Part shown: piece after piece, positions 13,924 through 18,788 of the stretch
Layout: every line of letters begins with the position of its first letter
Numbering within the stretch: position 1 is the stretch's first letter
Assembly (NCBI GenBank): GCA_019418025.1
Contig: DYCR01000010.1
Span: 7,460 to 26,247, forward strand
DNA length: 18,788 bases
Source of the DNA: Clostridiales bacterium
GTDB taxonomy: Bacteria > Bacillota > Clostridia > Oscillospirales > Oscillospiraceae
Direction of reading: 5' to 3'
Translations under genes and position numbers: made by a program
The notes under the pieces: generated by a model
Database searches by the model: none
What the model was told of the DNA's origin: nothing
Seen by the model: the letters and a program-made list of their open reading frames with translations, nothing else

Positions 13924-15662
13924 TCACCATCCTTTGCACCCACATGGGCCTTCCACATATGTTCGTAAAGTTCGCATCCAAAGAGAAGCTCCTGATGGGT
14001 GCCTGCTGCCTGAACCTTTCCGTCGCTGATTACCAGGATCTGGTCGGAGTCAATCACAGTGGACAGGCGGTGGGCAATGACAATCAGGGTCTTACCCTTC
14101 ACCAGAGCGGAGACAGCCTCCTGAATCTTTGCCTCATTTTCAGGGTCCGTATAGGCAGTTGCCTCGTCCAGAATAACGATGGGTGCATTTCTCAGCATAG
14201 CTCTTGCAATGGTCACCCGCTGCCGCTCGCCGCCGGAGAGGTGGCCGCCGCCGCTGCCCACCCGGGTATCGTAGCCCTGAGGCAGTCTTCGGATAAACTC
14301 GTCGCAGCCTGCAGCTTTTGCGGCCTTCTCCACTTCTTCATCGGTAGCATCCATCCGTCCCATTCGGATGTTGTTGCGGACGGTATCATCAAAAAGATAA
14401 TTGTCCTGAGAAACATAGGCGATGGTATCCGCAATATCCCCCTGAGAGAGATTTTTCAGATTCTGGCCGCCTATGGTAATTTCACCTCCGGTAACATCCC
14501 AGAAGCCGGCAATCAACTTGGTAATGGTGGACTTTCCGCTGCCGGACGGGCCCACAATAGCAGTGACGCTGCCTGCAGGAATCTGAAGGCTTGTGCCTTT
14601 CAGAACTTCCTTGCCGGCAATGTAGCCAAAGTGCACATCCTTCATTTCAATGTCCGTACCCTCCCGCTTGCCGGAAGTTTCCGGCCGGATTAGCTCCGGA
14701 GCCTCCAGAATACCGGTAATCAGATTCACTACCGTGCTCATTGCTGCCAAGCTGTCTACATAGTTGCTGGCCGTCAGAATGGGGCCGATAATACTCATGG
14801 ACAGAATCATAATGGTAATGAAGGTCTCTGAACTCAGGCTTCCGCTCATATAAAACAGACAGCCAGCAGGAAGAACCGTCAGCAGCGTAGAAGGGCAGAT
14901 GCCGGTATAGGCAGCCATAGGCCACTGGCAGCTCTTCATCCAGTTGTAAAAGAAGGAAGCGTTGGCAACCACTGCATCCTCGTATTTTTTGTAGGACGAG
15001 GCATCCTGGTTAAAAGCTTTAATGACCTCAATGCCGTTTACGTACTCCACCACGGTATCGTTCATGTGCTTATTGATCCGAACGGACTCTTGGAACTTAG
15101 CAGGATAAGTCTTACCCATGGTAGCCATGAACACCATGCCCAGAGGCACCACCACCAGTGTCACAAGTGCCAGTCTCCAGTCCAGGACGAAGAGATAAAC
15201 CAGCAGACACAGAGGAATCAGAAGATTGGCTACCATTTCCGGGATGATATGGGCCAAGGTAGTCTCCAGACTTTCCACTCGGTCCACAATGGTGTCCTTC
15301 AGCTCACCGGAGGGCGTGTTCAGCAGATCGCCCATAGGCATCCGAGAGAGTTTGGAGATCAGTTTCATGCGGATTACTCTCAGTGTTTCATACGCTGCAC
15401 CGTGAGATACGGAAGTGGAGATATTGGCAAACAGAGCCTTGAGAACACCGGCCCCCAGTGCAACGAGGCACAAAGTGCCATACTGCATGAGGTTCCTGTT
15501 GCCTTCCAGCAGGTTCACAATAACCCTTGCCCCTACAAAATAGGGCACTACTCCGAAAAATACGCCCAGAATCGCAAAAATCACAGATAAAACATACTTT
15601 CCTTTGGAATCCGCCCCCAGCTTCAAAAGCACCGCAACGGGATTCTCTCTCTTTTCTTTCAT
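13920..15662 (-). CDS. ABC transporter, exporter-fold half-transporter (YbtP/IrtA-like), first of a pair
   Basis: 580 residues, ATG at 15660-15662 with AGGAGG 7 nt upstream. It has six transmembrane helices (about 20-310), then an ATPase with Walker A GPSGSGKST (371-379), signature LSGGERQ (475-481), D499-E500 in LDEATAYTDPENE and H-loop histidine near 531. The unusual AYTDPE D-loop region replaces the common SALD. It starts the transporter part of the operon, after an attenuator-like terminator (15702-15750) and a palindrome (15679-15694) in its leader. It overlaps the second half-transporter by 4 nt. A TetR regulator upstream is also what drug exporters have, so multidrug export remains possible. 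The MptaS-ECF genes coupled downstream favour import. Confidence 0.9.
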   Translation of the reverse strand: MKEKRENPVAVLLKLGADSKGKYVLSVIFAILGVFFGVVPYFVGARVIVNLLEGNRNLMQYGTLCLVALGAGVLKALFANISTSVSHGAAYETLRVIRMKLISKLSRMPMGDLLNTPSGELKDTIVDRVESLETTLAHIIPEMVANLLIPLCLLVYLFVLDWRLALVTLVVVPLGMVFMATMGKTYPAKFQESVRINKHMNDTVVEYVNGIEVIKAFNQDASSYKKYEDAVVANASFFYNWMKSCQWPMAAYTGICPSTLLTVLPAGCLFYMSGSLSSETFITIMILSMSIIGPILTASNYVDSLAAMSTVVNLITGILEAPELIRPETSGKREGTDIEMKDVHFGYIAGKEVLKGTSLQIPAGSVTAIVGPSGSGKSTITKLIAGFWDVTGGEITIGGQNLKNLSQGDIADTIAYVSQDNYLFDDTVRNNIRMGRMDATDEEVEKAAKAAGCDEFIRRLPQGYDTRVGSGGGHLSGGERQRVTIARAMLRNAPIVILDEATAYTDPENEAKIQEAVSALVKGKTLIVIAHRLSTVIDSDQILVISDGKVQAAGTHQELLFGCELYEHMWKAHVGAKDGE

Positions 15663-15678
15663 GTTCCAGCCTCCTATC

Positions 15679-15694
15679 GTTAGTTCAAGCTAAC
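15679..15694. promoter_or_regulatory. Palindrome in the leader of the first ABC gene
   Basis: GTTAG-ttcaag-CTAAC is a perfect 5-bp inverted repeat 17 nt before the start codon, next to the ribosome binding site. The TTAG...CTAA half-sites recall DtxR/IdeR-type metal-regulator boxes, but the spacing differs from the classical site. It could also be a small translational hairpin. Function is inferred only. Confidence 0.35.
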
Positions 15695-15701
15695 TCTTAA
15701 T

Positions 15702-15750
15702 CAAAAAAATAAACCGATAATCTGTACTTGCTTTCTGTACACACTATCGG
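15702..15750 (-). terminator. Terminator between the KTR gene and the ABC genes
   Basis: Minus strand CCGATAGTGTGTAC...GTACAGATTATCGG (15714-15750, a stem with internal mismatches) is followed by TTTATTTTTTT. It begins 2 nt past the KTR stop codon. No promoter is seen between it and the first ABC gene at 15662, so the transporter genes would depend on readthrough or regulated antitermination. Confidence 0.75.
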
Positions 15751-15752
15751 CT

Positions 15753-15944
15753 CTATGGCTCTACTGATAACCTAGTATTCAATTTGTCCACATCTATGAG
15801 ATATTCCTGTTTGCACTTCGGGCAATAGACCGGAAAGTTTTTCAGCACGGTATCCGGCCTGATTTTGGTCCGTGTCCTGCACTTACAGGCCGGGCAGTGA
15901 ATCCAGCCGCTTTCATCTACACAGAATTCAGGAGTCTTCTGCAC
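15753..15944 (-). CDS. Cys_rich_KTR family zinc-ribbon-like protein
   Basis: 63 residues. Two CxxC pairs (C17/C20 and C41/C44, plus C8 and C22) suggest a zinc ribbon. The order W-I-H-C-P-x-C...R-T-R-T-K-I-R-x-D-T-V-L-x-N-F-P-x-x-C-P-K-C-K is the signature of the Cys_rich_KTR family, whose KTR motif appears here as RTR/RTK. Members are small proteins common in Firmicutes, often beside conjugative elements or regulators; function is unknown. GTG starts are possible at 15944 (AGAGG 8 nt upstream, chosen) or 15953. It sits 18 nt after the TetR gene and is followed at once by a terminator, so TetR plus KTR would be the main, short transcript. Confidence 0.85.
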   Translation of the reverse strand: MQKTPEFCVDESGWIHCPACKCRTRTKIRPDTVLKNFPVYCPKCKQEYLIDVDKLNTRLSVEP

Positions 15945-15962
15945 CCACCCCACCTCTTTTCT

Positions 15963-16574
15963 TTAAAAATAATCGTTCCAGCCGCTGTTATAGAACTTCC
16001 GCAGCTGTCCGATATAGTTTTCCGCTTCTTTTCTGGGCATATCGTGGATCACCACCTCAAATACACCGGAATAGAAGGCACTTGACACAACATGGAGAAA
16101 CCCATCAGAGATCTCTCCCCGCTCATAGGCCTTGCATTGCATCACAGCAAGGAACTTCTTCATGCAGGCCATATCCAGTTCCACAATCCGCTCTAGAAAA
16201 TCGTGGTAGAAATTCGTAGGGGAACAGGTCACCAGGAGTTTGAATTCTTCAAAGTGATCGTAGATCATATCCACAAAAACGGAAAAGCCCCGATCGGACA
16301 TATCTTCCCGCTGGTTCAGCTGCTCCTGATCCGGCAGGGCTTCAAAAAAAGTCAAAGACTTCTCCACAAAATCCAGCAGCGTTTCCGTGGCAGGCTCCAC
16401 CAGAAAACGGAACAGGTCTTCTTTGTCCACATATCTGGTGTAGATGGTGCTGGTGCTGACACCTGCATTTTTTGCAATGGTCCGGAGGGAGGCATCCGCA
16501 AAACCTTTTTCCAGAAATTCTTTCTTAGCGTGCTCCAGAATAGGCGCATCAAATTCTTCAATTCGGCTTGCCAT
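15963..16574 (-). CDS. TetR/AcrR-family transcriptional regulator, probably autorepressor of the transporter operon
   Basis: 203 residues, ATG at 16572-16574 with GGGAGG 7 nt upstream. The N-terminal HTH is clear: ILEHAKKEFLEKGFADASLRTIAKNAGVSTSTIYTRYVDKEDLFRFLV (about 12-59), with the TIYTRYxxKEDL pattern of the family. The C-terminal helical ligand-binding domain is not recognisable in detail. It is the first gene of the operon. A 14-bp inverted repeat with one mismatch (16596-16630) lies between the promoter and its ribosome binding site, an ideal place for autorepression. The inducer is presumably the transported ligand or a signal of its scarcity; nothing in the sequence identifies it. 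Confidence 0.92.
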   Translation of the reverse strand: MASRIEEFDAPILEHAKKEFLEKGFADASLRTIAKNAGVSTSTIYTRYVDKEDLFRFLVEPATETLLDFVEKSLTFFEALPDQEQLNQREDMSDRGFSVFVDMIYDHFEEFKLLVTCSPTNFYHDFLERIVELDMACMKKFLAVMQCKAYERGEISDGFLHVVSSAFYSGVFEVVIHDMPRKEAENYIGQLRKFYNSGWNDYF

Positions 16575-16595
16575 GAACTGCCCTCCCTGTCCATT

Positions 16596-16630
16596 ATTTA
16601 AAACACTGTATTAAAAACAGCGTTTTAAAT
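16596..16630. promoter_or_regulatory. Probable TetR operator
   Basis: ATTTAAAACACTGT (16596-16609), 7-nt centre ATTAAAA, then ACAGCGTTTTAAAT (16617-16630): 13 of 14 positions pair. The dyad lies just after the predicted start point of the promoter at 16644-16672, so a bound TetR dimer (or dimer pair) would block transcription. Confidence 0.8.
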
Positions 16631-16643
16631 GTTGTTGTATCCA

Positions 16644-16672
16644 AGTATACACACTAGTACTTCATTTGTCAA
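16644..16672 (-). promoter_or_regulatory. Promoter of the TetR-transporter operon
   Basis: TTGACA (16667-16672) and TATACT (16644-16649) on the minus strand with a 17-nt spacer, about as close to consensus as possible. The start point is expected near 16637, immediately upstream of the operator. This is the only convincing promoter for the six downstream genes. Confidence 0.85.
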
Positions 16673-16696
16673 GCCGGAAAAATACATTGCATCGTT

Positions 16697-16915
16697 TTAT
16701 TTTTCCGATTGTAAACGCCCCTCAGGGTTAATTTTAGAGACAGTTGGAGTCTTTACAGCGGGATCATTCATTTCCAGGATGCTGCGGGAATATCTGATCT
16801 CTCCAGCCTAGATCTACCTGCGTGTAGCGCTTCTCAGACTGAATCCCGAATACATCTGCACCAATCGCTTTTGCAGTGACACCGATAACAGAAAAAGAGG
16901 CAACTGAATTTTCAT
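16697..16915 (-). pseudogene. Frameshifted, truncated flavodoxin remnant
   Basis: From ATG at 16913-16915 the minus strand reads MKI, then after a frame change VASFSVIGVTAKAIGADVFG and IQSEKRYTQVDLGW. After a second change it reads SILEMNDPAVKTPTVSKI. These pieces follow, in order, the N-terminus of Flavodoxin_4-type proteins (remembered pattern: K-L-V-A-Y-F-S-x-T-G-x-T-K, A-x-G-A-D-L-F-E-I-x-P-E-x-P-Y-T-x-x-D-L-x-W, S-S-V-E-M-N-D-P). Several residues of the FMN phosphate loop region are missing, two frameshifts are present and similarity ends after about 60 residues. It is not functional. GAGG upstream marks its old start. It lies directly upstream of the TetR promoter. Confidence 0.65.
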
Positions 16916-17243
16916 TGGGTATCATCCTCATTGAAATATATCTCTATGCTACATTCCCCAACTACAAGTGTGTTTGTCTTTTTCTGATTTTTGTGGGGAT
17001 AGGCTGATCTAGCTTCCAGATAATGTTCATAGACCTGAAGCCTTCATGCTTTACGTAGTTTGTAATACCCAGATCAGCGTGGGCCTCTGCGTCACCTGTA
17101 ATCCGGTCAGCTTTAAATTCACAGACAGCAGCACTTTCGTCCCCTTTTCTCGACGATGAATATAGCACTGGACTGTAGGCAAAGTCTCCGCCGTGGTGCT
17201 CTGACTCTTCCAGTGGACCAACGCATCGTTAATGGGGCAGTCA
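16916..17243. other. About 330 bp without a supportable gene (decay zone)
   Basis: Two overlapping minus-strand frames of 66-68 codons (16962-17251) exist here. One contains RITGDAEAHADLGITNYVKHEGF, faintly like the TADAGYxSEENYxYLExxGI segment of IS1182-type transposases, but there is no continuing similarity, good start or ribosome binding site. I read the stretch as eroded mobile-element or flavodoxin-flanking DNA. Confidence 0.3.
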
Positions 17244-17441
17244 TTATACATGGTTGCGTGAGTAAATTGTCAAACTAAGTGCAACACCTCGCGAGCTCAA
17301 AAGCCCATAATTCCCGATCAGAGTGAAGACCGTGCCGAGACTTCGCCCTATGAGTTCAGCATATTTTCGGTAGCTTAATCCTTCTACATAATGTTTTCGT
17401 ATACACCTGCGTTCCTCTATGGTAAGATGGTGGCAGTTCAT
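17244..17441 (-). pseudogene. IS30-family transposase, N-terminal fragment
   Basis: ATG at 17439-17441 has AAAGGAG upstream. The product begins MNCHHLTIEERRCIRKHYVEGLSYRKYAELIGRS, the N-terminal helix-turn-helix of IS30-family transposases, where the next motif should read (S)TVSxEIxRN; here it is LGTVFTLIGNYG. The frame stops after 65 codons, compared with about 300-350 residues for a full enzyme, and its last codons run through the terminal repeat. The DDE catalytic domain is absent, so it cannot transpose. Confidence 0.75.
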
Positions 17442-17539
17442 ACGGATCTCCTTTCATGGTCGAATTTGGTGTGGTAACTTGATTCTACCGGAGATTCGTA
17501 TGAACTTCTTTATTTTTCTAAACGGTTGCACTTGATAAT
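17266..17539. mobile_element. Internally deleted IS30-family element, about 275 bp
   Basis: ATTGTCAAACTAAGTGCAAC (17266-17285) and GTTGCACTTGATAAT (17525-17539) are imperfect inverted ends sharing GTTGCACTT. They enclose the start codon and HTH part of an IS30-type transposase. Nearly all of the gene has been lost between them, leaving a mini-element that might still be moved in trans. Exact ends and target duplication are not certain. Confidence 0.5.
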
Positions 17540-17550
17540 ATCATTCATCG

Positions 17551-17590
17551 AAAAAAGAAAAAGTTCTGAAATCATAAGATTTCAGAACTT
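17551..17590 (-). terminator. Terminator of tRNA-Ala
   Basis: Minus strand AAGTTCTGAAATC-ttat-GATTTCAGAACTT, a perfect 13-bp stem, then TTTCTTTTTT. It begins 3 nt after the tRNA CCA end. Confidence 0.88.
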
Positions 17591-17593
17591 TCT

Positions 17594-17669
<76 letters not shown>

Positions 17670-17701
17670 ATATTCGATTCGCCATCGATGACAGCTTTTG
17701 T

Positions 17702-17729
17702 ATTATAACACACACAACAGAAATGTCAA
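17702..17729 (-). promoter_or_regulatory. Promoter of tRNA-Ala
   Basis: TTGACA (17724-17729) and TATAAT (17702-17707) on the minus strand, both perfect consensus, with a 16-nt spacer rich in GT dinucleotides. It starts about 33 nt above the tRNA. Confidence 0.88.
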
Positions 17730-17845
17730 TAGGTTTTTTCATATTTCCGCCGCATCCGGCTTAATTTTCCGTCTGAGCCGCTGTTTTGGAATCCAGTTCC
17801 CGAAAAATCTCCCTTTTGCCCCTGCCTGTCCCCCAGAAAAATAGC

Positions 17846-17874
17846 TTGTGAAATCGTTTTTGTTCCTTTATAAT
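17846..17874 (+). promoter_or_regulatory. Promoter of the MscS-family gene
   Basis: TTGTGA (17846-17851), 17 nt, TATAAT (17869-17874), followed by a leader of about 25 nt with AAAGGAG ahead of the ATG at 17906. It is divergent from the tRNA promoter, with about 115 bp between them. Confidence 0.75.
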
Positions 17875-17905
17875 AAAAAGACCCGAAATTCAAAGGAGTG
17901 TTATC

Positions 17906-18700
17906 ATGCACGATTCTGCGCTAATTGAAAAACTGATCGGCTTTGCCAAGGATCTTTTGCCTGTGGCCATTGCCTTTGTGGTCGGCATGCTGGTGGTCAA
18001 GACCATACTGAGACTGATCGACCGCTCGCTGGAAAAGACCCACATGGAGCGCGCCGCCATCAGCCTGATCAAGTCCCTGTTCCGAGTCGTTTTGTATGTT
18101 TTACTGGGCATGGTCCTGCTGGAGCAGGCCGGCATCAAGCTTACCGGCGTGGTGGCTCTGGCCAGTGTGGCATCTCTTGCCATTTCCCTGTCGTTCCAGA
18201 ATGCGCTGACCAATGTCATCGGCGGCTTTACCCTGCTGTCCACCCGCCCCTTCAAATCCGGTGACTATGTAGAGATCGCCGGTCAGGGCGGCACCGTCCA
18301 GTCCATCGATGTCACCTACACCCGACTGACCACCGCCGATAACAAAACCATCTCGATCCCCAATTCTGCCGTGGTGGCCTCCCAGATCACCAATTACTCC
18401 AGCTCCGGCACCCGGAGGATCGATATCACCGTGGGCGCAAGCTACGATGCCCCCCTCGAGGTGGTGAAGGCCGCTCTGCTCCGTGCCGCAAATATCCCCC
18501 AGACCCTGTTTACCCCCGCCCCCTTTGCAGGTGTCAAAAACTATGGCGATCACGCCATTGAGTACGTCCTTCAGGTATGGACCGGCTCTGAGGACTACTG
18601 GCCCGCCTTTTATACCATCAACGAGAACATCCACAGGGAATTTATGACCGATCATATCGAGTTTACTTACCCCCATCTGAATGTTCACATGGACAAATAA
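17906..18700 (+). CDS. Small-conductance mechanosensitive channel, MscS family
   Basis: 264 residues, ATG with GGAG 8 nt upstream. It should open under membrane tension to release solutes after hypo-osmotic shock. TM1 is at about 15-36 and TM2 at 58-76. The pore helix TM3 (80-112, GVVALASVASLAISLSFQNALTNVIGG) has the small-residue Ala/Gly packing of the family. The beta domain follows with RPFKSGDYVEIAGQGGTVQSID and T-R-L-T-T-x-D-N-x-x-x-x-I-P-N-S, which is near-diagnostic. The C-terminal alpha/beta part ends at MDK. Length is close to E. coli MscS (286). It is a single-gene unit with its own promoter and terminator, and the only convincing plus-strand gene here. Confidence 0.95.
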   Translation: MHDSALIEKLIGFAKDLLPVAIAFVVGMLVVKTILRLIDRSLEKTHMERAAISLIKSLFRVVLYVLLGMVLLEQAGIKLTGVVALASVASLAISLSFQNALTNVIGGFTLLSTRPFKSGDYVEIAGQGGTVQSIDVTYTRLTTADNKTISIPNSAVVASQITNYSSSGTRRIDITVGASYDAPLEVVKAALLRAANIPQTLFTPAPFAGVKNYGDHAIEYVLQVWTGSEDYWPAFYTINENIHREFMTDHIEFTYPHLNVHMDK

Positions 18701-18702
18701 AT

Positions 18703-18748
18703 ACAAAAATCCGGAGTCGATGAACAGGTATCGGCTCCGGATTTTTGT
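18703..18748 (+). terminator. Terminator of the MscS-family gene
   Basis: ACAAAAATCCGGAGTCGAT (18703-18721) pairs with ATCGGCTCCGGATTTTTGT (18730-18748) with a single T-G wobble. The T-run is built into the 3' arm. It starts 2 nt past the stop codon. Confidence 0.88.
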
Positions 18749-18788
18749 GAAAAGAGGTAGGAAAATGAAAAAGCTAGTTGTATGATCC

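Noticed and set aside
13917..15662. Multidrug efflux as the primary call for the ABC pair with a TetR regulator
   Set aside because: Not excluded, but the coupled MptaS, EcfT and EcfA genes downstream are import components, so uptake is preferred.
16962..17251. Two minus-strand frames of 66-68 codons
   Set aside because: They overlap in different frames and lack ribosome binding sites. The faint transposase-like stretch RITGDAEAHADLGITNYVKHEGF is too short to call.
18765..18785. ATG with AGAGG upstream at the right edge (MKKLVV)
   Set aside because: The frame hits TGA after six codons. It could be the start of a gene with a sequencing error near the edge, but nothing further can be seen.

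Overview
The window looks like a chromosomal segment of a strictly anaerobic, probably gut-associated Clostridia, most likely Oscillospiraceae/Ruminococcaceae-like. This is inferred from gene content and style: a desulfoferrodoxin-type superoxide reductase, strong AGGAGG ribosome binding sites, a large multi-domain wall/membrane protein with FIVAR, Big and three-helix repeats, an ECF transporter of the MptaS class and a Cys_rich_KTR protein. No species can be named from the sequence. Almost every gene is on the minus strand; only the mechanosensitive channel at the right end is on the plus strand.

Region 1 (1-6780) is read leftwards from a strong promoter at 6751-6779. Its transcript starts with a cobalamin riboswitch (6516-6680) that ends in an intrinsic terminator (6411-6440). 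It then encodes an 1813-residue secreted, membrane-anchored protein (931-6372), a GNAT acetyltransferase translationally coupled to it (453-929) and a small DUF5808-like membrane protein (193-408). The giant protein carries an alpha/alpha-barrel domain of the prenyltransferase/transcobalamin type. With the B12 riboswitch this suggests a surface corrinoid-capture protein, the most interesting hypothesis in the window.

Region 2 (6850-9340) holds small stress or housekeeping units: an unknown two-TM protein and a ClbS/DfsB-family protein in one operon (6852-8146), a superoxide reductase (8331-8705), and a 635-bp gene-poor stretch. That stretch contains a broken small gene behind a second copy of the ClbS promoter-plus-hairpin leader.

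Region 3 (9277-16672) is one TetR-controlled operon. In order of transcription it encodes a TetR regulator, a Cys_rich_KTR zinc-ribbon-like protein, two ABC half-transporters of exporter fold (YbtP/YbtQ-IrtAB-like), an MptaS-type ECF S component, EcfT and a fused double-ATPase EcfA. A near-perfect palindrome lies directly downstream of a consensus promoter. Two intrinsic terminators inside the operon probably set expression steps. The most likely job is uptake of a metal chelate or another small scarce ligand.

Region 4 (16675-17545) is a decay zone with a frameshifted flavodoxin remnant and an internally deleted IS30-family element. It is followed by tRNA-Ala(GGC) with its own promoter and terminator, then a MscS-family channel (17906-18700) with promoter and terminator.
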